A stretch of 35,340 nt of DNA from Bacillota bacterium (GCA_023404715.1 JAEYAR010000086.1:1-35340), one strand, 5' to 3'; shown: positions 22,945-31,694, numbered from the stretch's first letter. Translations and numbers: made by a program. The notes: generated by a model from the sequence alone, not told the origin.

Positions 22945-22982
22945 GTGCCGCAAACGGATACAACGTAACCTTTGCAGGCGGC

Positions 22983-23035
22983 CGCCCTCCTGCGCATGGT
23001 TCGGCCGGCCATGTCGCGGGAACGCCCTCCTGCGC
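22983..23035 (+). repeat. Direct repeat in the permease-binding protein spacer
   Basis: CGCCCTCCTGCGC occurs at 22983-22995 and again at 23023-23035, 40 bp apart, within a 128-bp GC-rich spacer. The spacer separates the permease from the solute-binding protein gene. It may fold to adjust the higher expression usual for binding proteins. No function is shown by the sequence. Confidence 0.4.
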
Positions 23036-23072
23036 GGGCAGCGTTTATCAAATACCGAAGGGGGATTGAACC

Positions 23073-24740
23073 ATGAAGAAAGCACTTGCCCTTGCGCTGA
23101 GCCTCCTGCTCGGCCTAAGCTCCGCCGCGCTCGCCGCGGACTACCCCGCCGCCGTCCATCTGGACGGCATGCCCATCGTCGAGGAGGGCGCGGGCCTGGA
23201 GCCCATGACCATCATCAACACCACGCCGGAAAACCGCGTCATCGACGCCAACGAGCTGGATCAAGCCCTCATCATGGAAAAGAACACGGGCGTCGAGCTC
23301 GAATGGGTCGGGATTCCAGAGGCCGGTTATACCGAAAAGGTGAACCTCATGCTCGCCAGCGGCGATCTGCCGGACATGTTCTGGAAGGGCATCGACGCCT
23401 CCGTCGTCAGCCAGTACATGGGCCAGGATATCTTCCTGCCCACGGAGGAGTTGATCGCGCAGTACGCGCCCAACGTACAGAAGATCCTCGACGAGCACCC
23501 GGAATACAAGGCGCTGGCCACCTATCCGGACGGTCATATGTACGGCTTCCCCTACATCGAGGAGATGTACGGCCTGACGCTGACCAACGGCCCGTTCCTC
23601 ATCAACCAGGAATGGCTCGATAAGCTGGGCCTTGCCATGCCCACCACGCTCGACGAGTTCAAGGAGGTGCTCATCGCCTTCCGCGACGGCGGCGACCTGA
23701 ACGGCAACGGGATCGACGACGAGATTCCCTATGCCTGCAACTTCGTCATTTCCGACACCTTCTCCACGCAAAACACGCTGTTTGCGCTGATGGGCTGCTT
23801 CGGACAAAGCGTCTCTTACGGCGATTCCTATCCTTATTGCACGCTTAACGAGAACGGCGACGTGGTCTTCGGCGTCCTGAGCGATGCGTTCAAGGACGTA
23901 CTGAAGTTCTTTAACGAGCTGAACCGGGAAGGTCTTCTGGATCTGGACGGATTCTCCGGCACCGGCGATTACACCTACAAGCTGCGCGAGGACGTCGCCG
24001 TGGTCGGCGCGTTCGGCATCTGGTCGCCCGAGGGCTCCATCCCGATCGTCTCCGTGCGCAACCAATACGCGCCGCTGCCCCGCCTGACCGGCGAAAAGGG
24101 CAAGATGGGCATCCGCTGCAACCGCTCCGAGCTATGGGGCACTAGTCAGTCCATTCTGACCACCGAATGCAAGTACCCCGAGGTGATGACCGCGCTCATG
24201 AATTACCTCAACGAGCCGGAGATGGCCGTTACGACGAACTGGGGCACGGTCGGCTATTCCTACATCCGCGACGAGAAGACGGGCATCCTCACGTTTGATC
24301 TGGATGAAAACGGCGTTTTCAACGTGCCGGAGGGCTTTGAATCCTGGAACGACATGCGCCAGAACAGCTCGCCCGTGCAGGGCGGCGTCGCGGTGCTCAA
24401 CGAGTATTACGGCGCGGTCGCCGATTACACCTACGACGCCGTCGCCCTGCTGGATGCGCAGCGCGCGAACGGCAAGGAAGAGGTGCTCAGCGAGGTGCGC
24501 TACCTGCCGCCGGTGCTCATGACCACTGAGGAGCAGGCGCAGTACTCTCAGATCAAGCCGCAGATCGAAAACATCGTCAAGGCCTTCATGGTCAGCTCCA
24601 TCTTGGATGGCGGGATCGACGAAAACTGGGCCGCCTTTGAAAAGTCCCTGAACGACGCGGGCCTGCAGACCATGCTGGCCACCATCAACACCGCCTATGC
24701 GCGTTACCTCGAAACCTATAACGCGTTGACCGCCAAGTAA
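23073..24740 (+). CDS. Extracellular sugar-binding protein, LplA type (555 aa), cluster 1
   Basis: This is the solute receptor of the CUT1 importer. It has a Sec signal peptide (MKKALALALSLLLGL to AALAA, cleavage near residue 22) but no lipobox cysteine, which is unusual for a monoderm binding protein. The mature region has LplA/YtcQ-type segments: NRVIDANELDQALIMEKNTGVELEW, KVNLMLASGDLPDMFWKG, and the calcium-loop-like DGGDLNGNGIDDEIPY. At 555 aa it is typical of large oligosaccharide-binding members. GGGGG lies 8 nt before the ATG. It closes the operon and is followed by a stem-loop. Confidence 0.92.
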   Translation: MKKALALALSLLLGLSSAALAADYPAAVHLDGMPIVEEGAGLEPMTIINTTPENRVIDANELDQALIMEKNTGVELEWVGIPEAGYTEKVNLMLASGDLPDMFWKGIDASVVSQYMGQDIFLPTEELIAQYAPNVQKILDEHPEYKALATYPDGHMYGFPYIEEMYGLTLTNGPFLINQEWLDKLGLAMPTTLDEFKEVLIAFRDGGDLNGNGIDDEIPYACNFVISDTFSTQNTLFALMGCFGQSVSYGDSYPYCTLNENGDVVFGVLSDAFKDVLKFFNELNREGLLDLDGFSGTGDYTYKLREDVAVVGAFGIWSPEGSIPIVSVRNQYAPLPRLTGEKGKMGIRCNRSELWGTSQSILTTECKYPEVMTALMNYLNEPEMAVTTNWGTVGYSYIRDEKTGILTFDLDENGVFNVPEGFESWNDMRQNSSPVQGGVAVLNEYYGAVADYTYDAVALLDAQRANGKEEVLSEVRYLPPVLMTTEEQAQYSQIKPQIENIVKAFMVSSILDGGIDENWAAFEKSLNDAGLQTMLATINTAYARYLETYNALTAK

Positions 24741-24780
24741 GCGCGCGACCCCGGTCGCCCCAATTGAATGCATGAAAACG

Positions 24781-24819
24781 GCGCAGCTGAGGGACGGACA
24801 AACCGCCCCTCGGCTGCGC
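24781..24819 (+). terminator. Terminator-like hairpin after cluster 1
   Basis: GCGCAGCTGAGGG (24781-24793) pairs with CCCTCGGCTGCGC (24807-24819) over 13 positions with one T-G wobble. A short CTTTT follows at a distance. It lies 40 bp after the binding-protein stop codon. The rest of the 350-bp gap up to 25090 holds the cluster 2 operator and promoter. Confidence 0.6.
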
Positions 24820-24928
24820 TGTGGCTTTTAGCCGTGCGTCTAATATATAAAAATACTCATACAAACCTTTCGTCATTCTATAAGTTTATCTTATGCCGTG
24901 GTCGCACGTCGCAACAACCTAAGATAAT

Positions 24929-24981
24929 CCCATCAAAACATCGACATCGCCCTATTTACTCTTTGTTTCTTATGTTATACT
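24929..24981 (+). promoter_or_regulatory. Cluster 2 operator and promoter, copy 1 (before the permease genes)
   Basis: The element CCCATCAAAACATC (24929-24942) stands 33 nt before TATACT (24976-24981). No good -35 is present (TTTACT at 15 nt). The identical 14-mer with the identical 33-nt distance lies before the binding-protein gene of this cluster at 29946. A poor -35 with a fixed upstream element suggests activation by the cluster's YesN-type regulator. The first gene starts 110 bp after the -10. Confidence 0.65.
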
Positions 24982-25090
24982 GACCAAAACACAGGCTTAG
25001 GGTAGAAATGGTTCGCGAACATATCCATCCAGAGGCGTAGCGCCAGCTATGCTTAGGCTGTGTGATCTCACCGAGCGAGGAGGAAATCAA

Positions 25091-26056
25091 GTGCATAACA
25101 TGCAAGCGCGGCAAATCGCGCCCGATAACAGGCGAGGTACTTTGCGCACAGCCTTTCAGACGCTCTCGCGCTATAAGGCGGTCTACTTGCTGCTTCTGCC
25201 CGGGCTCGTCTGGTACATTCTGTTCGCCATCGCGCCGCTGGGTGGGTTGATGCTGGCCTTCAAGACCTACCGCGCGAATCTCGGCATTCTGGGCAGCCCC
25301 TGGACGGGCCTCAAGAACTTCGACCGCGTGTTTAACGACATGAATTTCTGGAATGCCATCCGTCAAACGCTGCTAATCAACGTTCTTCGGCTCATCATCA
25401 CCTTCCCTTTTCCGGTCGTACTGGCGCTTCTGTTTAACGAGATGCGCTTTCAGCGCGTAAAAAAGCCTATGCAGGTCGTTTTCACGCTACCCCATTTTCT
25501 GTCCTGGGTCATCATCGCAAGTATCTTTAACAATTTGCTATCTTACGACGGCATGCTCAACAATTCACTTGCCGCTATGGGGCTAAGCACCGTCAAAATC
25601 ATCGGCAATGAGCGCGCCTTTCTGCCGCTACTCTACTATACCGACATCTGGCGTACCGCCGGCTGGAACACCATCATCTACCTGGCGGCGATCACCGACA
25701 TCGATACCGAACAATATGAGGCCGCGGAGATCGACGGCGCTACGCGCTGGCAAATGATGACGAACGTGACGATTCCCAGCATCCAGTCCACGATCGTCAT
25801 CATGTTCATTCTGGCCACCGGCAACATCATGACCGCGGGCTTCAATCAAGTGTTCAACCTGTCCAACGCGGCTGTGCGCAGCGTGGCAGAGACGCTGGAC
25901 ATGTACATCTACCGCATCACATTCCAGGCTGCGCCAGACTTCGGTTTCTCTATGGCTATCACCCTATTCCGCTCGTCGATTAATATGATTCTCCTTTTGA
26001 TTGCAGACCGCGGCGCTAAACTGATGGGCGGAAGTGGGCTGTTCAGCGTCGGTTGA
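25091..26056 (+). CDS. Sugar ABC transporter permease, LplB type (321 aa), cluster 2
   Basis: This is a membrane subunit of a second CUT1 importer. The first helix region is VYLLLLPGLVWYILFAIAPL. Next comes the family segment LAFKTYRANLGILGSPWTGLKNFDRVF, and the EAA loop is YEAAEIDGATRWQMMTNVTI. The start is a GTG 7 nt after AGGAGG. An ATG three codons later has poorer spacing. It is followed by the LplC-type gene after 41 bp. It shares the family layout with the cluster 1 permease but clearly differs in sequence, so it is not a recent duplicate. Confidence 0.94.
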   Translation: MHNMQARQIAPDNRRGTLRTAFQTLSRYKAVYLLLLPGLVWYILFAIAPLGGLMLAFKTYRANLGILGSPWTGLKNFDRVFNDMNFWNAIRQTLLINVLRLIITFPFPVVLALLFNEMRFQRVKKPMQVVFTLPHFLSWVIIASIFNNLLSYDGMLNNSLAAMGLSTVKIIGNERAFLPLLYYTDIWRTAGWNTIIYLAAITDIDTEQYEAAEIDGATRWQMMTNVTIPSIQSTIVIMFILATGNIMTAGFNQVFNLSNAAVRSVAETLDMYIYRITFQAAPDFGFSMAITLFRSSINMILLLIADRGAKLMGGSGLFSVG

Positions 26057-26097
26057 CGCAGGCGAAAGCCATCATCTTCCACAAGGAGGTATAAGTG

Positions 26098-26982
26098 ATG
26101 ATCGCTCAGAACAAATATAAGAAGAATCGTATCATGGCGCTGGACGTCTTTCTGCTCGTCCTCATGCTTGTGCTCGCACTGCAAATCGTGGTGCCCCTCG
26201 TGCACGTGCTGGCCATGTCCCTCGCTACACAAAAGGAGTACCTGGATACACCCCTGTTGCTCGTTCCCCAGCAGCCTACGCTCAGCGCGTACGAAGCGCT
26301 TTTTGCCGACGGTCGCATCTGGATCGGCTACCGCTCAACCCTATCTCTCGTGGCCATGGCCGTCCCGCTCAACCTGTTTCTCACTACCAGCCTGGCCTAC
26401 GGCCTCAGCCGCGGTCATTTTCCCGGTCGGCGGTTGCTGATGTATATGATCGTCTTCACCATGCTCTTTCAGGGCGGCATCATCCCGCTATACCTGATCA
26501 TGAAGACGTACGGCCTGATCGACTCTCTGTGGTCGTGCGTACTGGCCACGGGCATCAATACGTTTTATATGATCCTGATGATGAACTACTTCTCCTCTAT
26601 ACCCGTCGGGTTGATCGAGTCTGCCCGAATCGAGGGCGCGGGCGAGTGGCGCATCCTCCTTCAGATCGTGCTGCCTCTATCGTTGCCGATCTTGGCCACC
26701 GTAGGCCTGTACTGCCTCTCCGACCGATGGAATGAATGGTATAACCCCATGATTTTCATCAACTCGACCTCTAAGACGGTGCTGCAACTTGTGCTTCGCA
26801 ACATCGTCAACGACACAAAGCAGGCGGAGGACTTCGTCTCTGAAAGCATGAAGGAGCTGCCTTTCACCTCCGGCGTCAAGATGGCGGCCGTGGTCATGAC
26901 GATGTTGCCCGCCATGTGTGTGTTTCCCTTCTTGCAAAAGTACTTCATTAAAGGCATGAAGGTCGGCGCGATTAAGGGCTGA
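26098..26982 (+). CDS. Sugar ABC transporter permease, LplC type (294 aa), cluster 2
   Basis: This is the second membrane subunit of the cluster 2 importer. It has an N-terminal helix (LDVFLLVLMLVLALQIVVPLV), the EAA loop LIESARIEGAGEWRILLQIVL, where the second Ala of the motif is kept but the usual Asp is Glu, and the conserved end FPFLQKYFIKGMKVGAIKG. The ATG at 26098 lies 7-8 nt after AAGGAGGT. A GTG one codon earlier is closer. The regulator gene follows after 18 bp, so all three genes form one operon. Confidence 0.93.
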   Translation: MIAQNKYKKNRIMALDVFLLVLMLVLALQIVVPLVHVLAMSLATQKEYLDTPLLLVPQQPTLSAYEALFADGRIWIGYRSTLSLVAMAVPLNLFLTTSLAYGLSRGHFPGRRLLMYMIVFTMLFQGGIIPLYLIMKTYGLIDSLWSCVLATGINTFYMILMMNYFSSIPVGLIESARIEGAGEWRILLQIVLPLSLPILATVGLYCLSDRWNEWYNPMIFINSTSKTVLQLVLRNIVNDTKQAEDFVSESMKELPFTSGVKMAAVVMTMLPAMCVFPFLQKYFIKGMKVGAIKG

Positions 26983-27000
26983 CAGCATAGGAGGTTAAGC

Positions 27001-28035
27001 ATGGAAGCGGACGCAGACCGTAGGTTGTTTCGTCTCGCCTTTATCGACGACGAGCCGTGGGTGCTGCTGGGCATGCAAAACATTATCCCGTGGGAGGACT
27101 ACGGGTTTGAACGTGCCTACGCCTTTGGCAACGCGGAGGAGGCGCTGCAGACATTGCGCGCCGACCCCGTCGACGCAGTGCTTACGGACATCCGACTCCC
27201 AGAGATGTCCGGCCTCGACCTGACCTCCCGCTTGCTTGGCGAATCCCTCACCCGGGTGGTCGTCATCGTGAGCGCGTACCGCGATTTTGAATACGCCAAA
27301 CGCGCAATTAGCGAAGGCGTACTATACTATTTGCTCAAGCCTCTGGAGCAGGCGGAGGTGCGCCTCGTAGCGGGCATCATGCAAGCAACGCTTCGCCGTA
27401 GACAGGAAGCCGCGCCGCGACGTTTGGACATAGCCGAAGCTACGCTCAGCGCGCAGGGCTCGCGCGCCTTGCGTGACGCCGCCGCCTTTCCCAACTGTTA
27501 CCTGCTTCTAGACGCCTCGGCACACACGGATGCCGACGTCCATTTGACGCCCATTCACGCTGGGGGGCATCCGCGCGCGGCGCTGCTTTCCTGCAAGCGG
27601 CCGCTGCCTTCGGAGGCGTTTGAGCCCGGCGTCAGCCGCTGCCACCCCGATTTCCAAGGCCTTCAGCGCATGCTGCGCGAGGCGCAGGCATCGAAGACAC
27701 TGTGTTTTTCCTACTGCCACCATGCGACGGTAAGCGATATTCAGTTTTATATTGCCACACACTTCGCAGATCGGTTGCTCAACAGCGAGCTGGCGCGCGT
27801 CTTTTACATGTCCGAGGTCTATATGAGCGAGTGTTTTAAGCGCTATACCGGTATGACTGCGGGCGCATTCGTCATCCACGTGCGCATGCGCGAGGCCATT
27901 CGCCTGCTCACTCAGACCGACCTTTCTGTGCGCGAGGTGGGTGAACGCATCGGCTATGCGGATGCGGGCTACTTCGGACGGCTCTTTCGTAAAAAGATCG
28001 GTGTCTCGCCCGAACGATACCGGCACGGCATTTGA
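27001..28035 (+). CDS. Short YesN-type response regulator (344 aa), cluster 2
   Basis: The receiver domain has Asp16-Asp17 and phospho-acceptor Asp63 (VLTDIRLPEMSG), then LLKPLE. The AraC-type output domain occupies ~245-342: RLLNSELARVFYMSEVYMSECFKRYTGMTAGAF and LSVREVGERIGYADAGYFGRLFRKKIGVSPERY. The linker is only ~115 residues, so the protein is far shorter than the ~510-aa regulator of cluster 1. AGGAGG is 6 nt before the ATG. It is cotranscribed with the permeases, and its kinase lies next to it in the opposite direction. It is the likely binder of the CCCATCAAAACATC elements. Confidence 0.92.
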   Translation: MEADADRRLFRLAFIDDEPWVLLGMQNIIPWEDYGFERAYAFGNAEEALQTLRADPVDAVLTDIRLPEMSGLDLTSRLLGESLTRVVVIVSAYRDFEYAKRAISEGVLYYLLKPLEQAEVRLVAGIMQATLRRRQEAAPRRLDIAEATLSAQGSRALRDAAAFPNCYLLLDASAHTDADVHLTPIHAGGHPRAALLSCKRPLPSEAFEPGVSRCHPDFQGLQRMLREAQASKTLCFSYCHHATVSDIQFYIATHFADRLLNSELARVFYMSEVYMSECFKRYTGMTAGAFVIHVRMREAIRLLTQTDLSVREVGERIGYADAGYFGRLFRKKIGVSPERYRHGI

Positions 28036-28067
28036 GTCCGCTTTCTCGTCCGCGCGTGGGGCGAACG

Positions 28068-29870
28068 TCAGTCTCCTATGGGTTCCGTTCTCTGGCGGCG
28101 AATGTCTTCCTCCAGGACAAGCGACTGAGGAATGCGCAAAACGACCGCCGTATAATGTCCCTGACTGGAGAGGATGTACATCCTGCAACCCGGGTCCGCC
28201 AGGCGAAGCCGCCTGTCCACGTTCAAAATGCCGATGCCGCCCGCTTCCCGCCCTACGCCGCCTTCGGCGATGCTACGGTTTAAGGCTGCCAGCGCCTGCG
28301 CGCTCATACCGCGCCCGTTATCTACGACGCGTAGCTCCAAAGTGCCATCCTCAAGCACGCTTGCGCGCACCAAGAGCGTGAACCGCCGTCCATGCAGGCC
28401 CCTTGCCCCGTGGCGAAACGCATTTTCCAACAAAGGCTGCAAAATCATTGAGACCATCGGACGCACAAGCGCCCGGCTCTCTGCCGCCTCTCGGTAATCG
28501 TATGCGTTCATGGCCCGCACATTCATCAGCTCCGCATAGCAGCGGGCATTTTCGAGCTCATCCCGCAAGGGGACGATGACATCGGTGTATAGCGAATACT
28601 GCAATACGCGCGACGTGGCAAAGATCAGGCGGTCCACGGGCTGCGCGCCGTAGTGCTGCGCCATAGAGCGGATGCACTCAAGCGTATTGAACAAGAAATG
28701 CGGGCTAATTTGGCTGCGGTAAAAGGCCATCTCCGCCTCGTTCTTAGCCAGCATCGCATCGTAAAAGCGTTGCTGTGCACGCGCGCTCTCGGCTCGCTCG
28801 CGGTCAATGCGCGCAAGCAAGCTATTAAGCTCGACCGCCAGCATACGCATCTCGGGCAGGCCGGGTTTATCGATCTGCGTACCCTCTGTCCCGCGGGTAG
28901 AGCCGACCGCGCGCGTCACCTTGCGGATGCTCTGCGCAATGTAGCAGAGGTTGTATAGCTCAAAGGCGATAACCGCCATCGCTCCAAAGCCAATCCAAAT
29001 CATGTATCTTCGATAGGCGCCCATGGATACGGAGACGATGTCGGCACGCGGCAGGGCGTACGTCAAGCGCCAGCCTGTTAACGGCAGCTCGTAACCAAAT
29101 GCGATACAGCGCGCGCCCTGTACGTCCAGCTCGCGCATGCCCGTGCCGGCCTGTATCAGGCGCTGTGCGAGTTCCGGTTCCATAGGCGTAAGCGGATGCA
29201 CCTCCTGCCCGTCCGAGACGACAAGGTGGTTCACGCTACCCCGCTTAAACAAGTCTGCATAGATAAATTCTCGCAGATCATAGAGGATGGCGCATACGCC
29301 GTCCTCTTCCTGGTCGCCTCCCAGGTACAGGGCGTTTCGGAAGGGCAGAATGTACATGAAGCTCTCCACGCCCCCGTTTGTGCACAAGATCGGGGTAAAG
29401 CATTCTGTTTGCCCCGCATGTAGGGCCAACTCCCGTAGCGTTCGCGTTTGAAGCGCGAGCGACGATTCGCTTGCAGTAATCTTGTTGTGATCATTCCGAT
29501 AGATGAGGATATTCAAGATAGCCGGGCTCAGCTCTGCAAAATTGCGCACGGTGCCGCGAACAATCTTCAGATTTTGCATGCGCGCCAGCGGTGAAGGGGC
29601 GTAGAGCGCGCCCTGCACGTCGCTAGAATAGCCCAGCAGCAGCGCGGTACGCTGCAGCGTTTCGGCGGTGCGCTGCATGTGTGTCTCCACCTCCGCGCCG
29701 AGCAGTCGGTTAAGCTCCTCCACCTGTCGCTCCGCCATGTTCTTGAATAGATCGACGTACACGGTGCCAACCAGCAAAAAGAAAGCAGCTACGATCCCCG
29801 TACTCAAGATCATACGCATACGCAGATCAAACCGATAAAGGGATAGCCTCGCGACAACGCCCGGCATCAT
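28068..29870 (-). CDS. YesM-type sensor histidine kinase (600 aa), cluster 2
   Basis: Membrane segments at ~21-40 and ~288-310 enclose an extracellular sensor of ~245 residues. The linker is poorly conserved. The His_kinase domain has QISPHFLFNTLECIRSM with phospho-acceptor His391. HATPase_c has LQPLLENAFRHGARG (N box), VDNGRGMS (G1) and GGIGILNVDRRL (G2). Two adjacent ATGs are possible: GAGGTGA lies 4 nt from the first and 7 nt from the second (29867). The gene converges on its regulator gene with 32 bp between and diverges from the binding-protein gene, an unusual split of a YesN/YesM pair. Confidence 0.92.
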   Translation of the reverse strand: MMPGVVARLSLYRFDLRMRMILSTGIVAAFFLLVGTVYVDLFKNMAERQVEELNRLLGAEVETHMQRTAETLQRTALLLGYSSDVQGALYAPSPLARMQNLKIVRGTVRNFAELSPAILNILIYRNDHNKITASESSLALQTRTLRELALHAGQTECFTPILCTNGGVESFMYILPFRNALYLGGDQEEDGVCAILYDLREFIYADLFKRGSVNHLVVSDGQEVHPLTPMEPELAQRLIQAGTGMRELDVQGARCIAFGYELPLTGWRLTYALPRADIVSVSMGAYRRYMIWIGFGAMAVIAFELYNLCYIAQSIRKVTRAVGSTRGTEGTQIDKPGLPEMRMLAVELNSLLARIDRERAESARAQQRFYDAMLAKNEAEMAFYRSQISPHFLFNTLECIRSMAQHYGAQPVDRLIFATSRVLQYSLYTDVIVPLRDELENARCYAELMNVRAMNAYDYREAAESRALVRPMVSMILQPLLENAFRHGARGLHGRRFTLLVRASVLEDGTLELRVVDNGRGMSAQALAALNRSIAEGGVGREAGGIGILNVDRRLRLADPGCRMYILSSQGHYTAVVLRIPQSLVLEEDIRRQRTEPIGD

Positions 29871-29888
29871 CTCACCTCTTTCGCCTCA

Positions 29889-29918
29889 ATTATAGGCGCG
29901 GCGAGATACCTTTGTCCA
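29889..29918 (-). promoter_or_regulatory. Promoter of the cluster 2 kinase gene
   Basis: On the minus strand TGGACA, 18 nt, then a consensus TATAAT, about 20 nt before the start codon. This near-consensus promoter contrasts with the activator-type promoters of the transporter genes and suggests constant expression of the sensor. Confidence 0.6.
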
Positions 29919-29930
29919 CCTGACACATAT

Positions 29931-29998
29931 AAAACATCGTTTTGTCCCATCAAAACATCAAATAATATATTCATTCATTTCATTAATGCTGATATAAT
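29931..29998 (+). promoter_or_regulatory. Cluster 2 operator and promoter, copy 2 (before the binding-protein gene)
   Basis: CCCATCAAAACATC (29946-29959) is repeated exactly from 24929, again 33 nt before the -10 (TATAAT, 29993-29998). The sub-element AAAACATC also occurs at 29931-29938, exactly 21 bp (two helix turns) upstream of its copy at 29952. That fits tandem binding by an AraC-type dimer. The -35 (TTCATT) is weak. The binding-protein ATG is about 54 bp downstream. Confidence 0.65.
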
Positions 29999-30051
29999 AT
30001 TCCAAAAGAACGCAATGCATTTAGGCAACTCACATTTGAAAGGAGAAACCC

Positions 30052-31638
30052 ATGAAAAAAAAGTTGTTTTCCCTATTTCTCACAGCTATCCTGACGGTAA
30101 GTGTGGGGATACCCACGGCGCTCGCCCAAGAAGCCGCCCCCGAATATGCCGAGCATATGGTCTTCCAAGTCGCCTCAACGAATATCAACGAATCGGTCGA
30201 TTACAACGCGGACGCGCTCTCCAAGTATTTTGAGGACATGTTTAACTTCGAGTGGGATATCATCTCCCTGCCTTCCGAAAACGATGAGGAAAAAATCCGC
30301 GTTTGGATCAACGCGGGCAACATGCCCGAGGTCGTCATAGGCGGCTCCTACAAGAGCGGCGAAATGATGAACTATATCGATCAGGGGCTGCTTTACCGTT
30401 TCCCGGACGACTGGAAGGATCGCTGGCCGAACGCTGCCAAAGCTTTCGAGCTGACCTCCTTAGGCGACGCCGTAGCCGAGCAGGCTGGCGGCACCTATAT
30501 CTTCCCTCGGGCAATCTTTGCGAGCAACTACCCGGCCGAGAAGGTCGTGCCGCACTACCTGGCCTACCTACGTAAGGACTGGGCCGAAGCCGTAGGCTTC
30601 CCTCTCAAGGACGCCTACAAGACAAGCGAGTTGATGGAATACGCCCGCCTGATCAAGGAAAAGGACCCCGGTAACGTCGGCAGCCGACTGGTGCCGATGG
30701 CCATTCGCCCCGGTTTTAACTGCTATACCTTTACGCTGCCCAACAGCGCTTACTCCGGCGGCGCAGATACTTCCTGTGAGTTCTATGTGGGCGAGGACGG
30801 TCAATATCGCTGGGGTCCTGCCTCAGAGGCCACGCTGACAGGCCTAAAGCTCTACAAGCAGGCCTACGACGAGGGGCTGCTACATCCCGAGTTTTACGCT
30901 TACACCGGGCAGGAGGCCGAGGAGGACTTCTATATCGCCGGCATCGCGGGCATGACCGTACAGTTCGGCATGGCCTCTTACATGGCTTTAACGGAGAATT
31001 ACCTGCGCGAGAACCTGGGCCTGGAGTACGACGACGTCGTACATACCGCGCTCATCCTGGGCGAAGACGGCGCCTATCACGCACCGGAATTGATCAATTA
31101 TGCGGGCTATGTGATGTTCAGCCCGAACATCAGCGAGGAAAAGTTCTGCCGTTACATGGATTTAATGGACTACGCCGCAACGGACTATGGCCAGATGGTC
31201 ATCCGCATGGGTTTTGAAGGCGTCGACTGGAACTATGGCGAGCAGGGCGAGATTCTCTCGCTTTATGCCGAAGGCGATAGCGCGCGTAGTAAGTATCCCT
31301 CTATTTACCCCATCTATCACCGTCTGGTCATCATGAGCGATGACTTCACGTTGATCAATCCCGCCTACAGGCAGCAGTACCGCGACCGCGTCGCAAAGAT
31401 GTATACGCTCAAGAACGAATACGCCACCGATGAGAGCATCGCGCCCATCGACTGGAATGTACAGCTGCATTCATCCGATGCAATGAGCCGCATCAGCATC
31501 AACTTCGGCGACGAATACGCGACGGTGGTCCTCAGCAGCGGAAATATCGAGGACAACTGGAACAACTGGGTAAAATCCTATGCTTATCTGATCGATCCGG
31601 TGCTGCAGGAACTGAACGATTCTTACGCGAATCAATAA
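30052..31638 (+). CDS. Extracellular sugar-binding protein (528 aa), cluster 2
   Basis: This is the solute receptor of the second CUT1 importer. It has a Sec signal peptide (MKKKLFSLFLTAILTVSVGI to ALA, cleavage near residue 25) without a lipobox cysteine. Family segments are DALSKYFEDMFNFEWDII, KIRVWINAGNMPEVVIGG and YRFPDDWKDRWPNAAKAFEL. GAAAGGAG lies before the ATG. It is separated from its permease genes by the inverted kinase gene but shares their operator. A hairpin and then a metallophosphoesterase gene follow, 56 bp downstream. The ligand is not predictable. Confidence 0.92.
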   Translation: MKKKLFSLFLTAILTVSVGIPTALAQEAAPEYAEHMVFQVASTNINESVDYNADALSKYFEDMFNFEWDIISLPSENDEEKIRVWINAGNMPEVVIGGSYKSGEMMNYIDQGLLYRFPDDWKDRWPNAAKAFELTSLGDAVAEQAGGTYIFPRAIFASNYPAEKVVPHYLAYLRKDWAEAVGFPLKDAYKTSELMEYARLIKEKDPGNVGSRLVPMAIRPGFNCYTFTLPNSAYSGGADTSCEFYVGEDGQYRWGPASEATLTGLKLYKQAYDEGLLHPEFYAYTGQEAEEDFYIAGIAGMTVQFGMASYMALTENYLRENLGLEYDDVVHTALILGEDGAYHAPELINYAGYVMFSPNISEEKFCRYMDLMDYAATDYGQMVIRMGFEGVDWNYGEQGEILSLYAEGDSARSKYPSIYPIYHRLVIMSDDFTLINPAYRQQYRDRVAKMYTLKNEYATDESIAPIDWNVQLHSSDAMSRISINFGDEYATVVLSSGNIEDNWNNWVKSYAYLIDPVLQELNDSYANQ

Positions 31639-31645
31639 GCTGCAA

Positions 31646-31678
31646 CGGCAAACGGCGCCTTTAAGGCGCCGTTTGCCG
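31646..31678 (+). terminator. Perfect 14-bp stem-loop after the binding-protein gene
   Basis: CGGCAAACGGCGCC (31646-31659) pairs perfectly with GGCGCCGTTTGCCG (31665-31678) across a 5-nt loop. No T-run follows, so it may stabilise the binding-protein mRNA end and let part of the transcription continue into the phosphoesterase gene. Confidence 0.65.
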
Positions 31679-31694
31679 AAAAGGGGATACGTAT

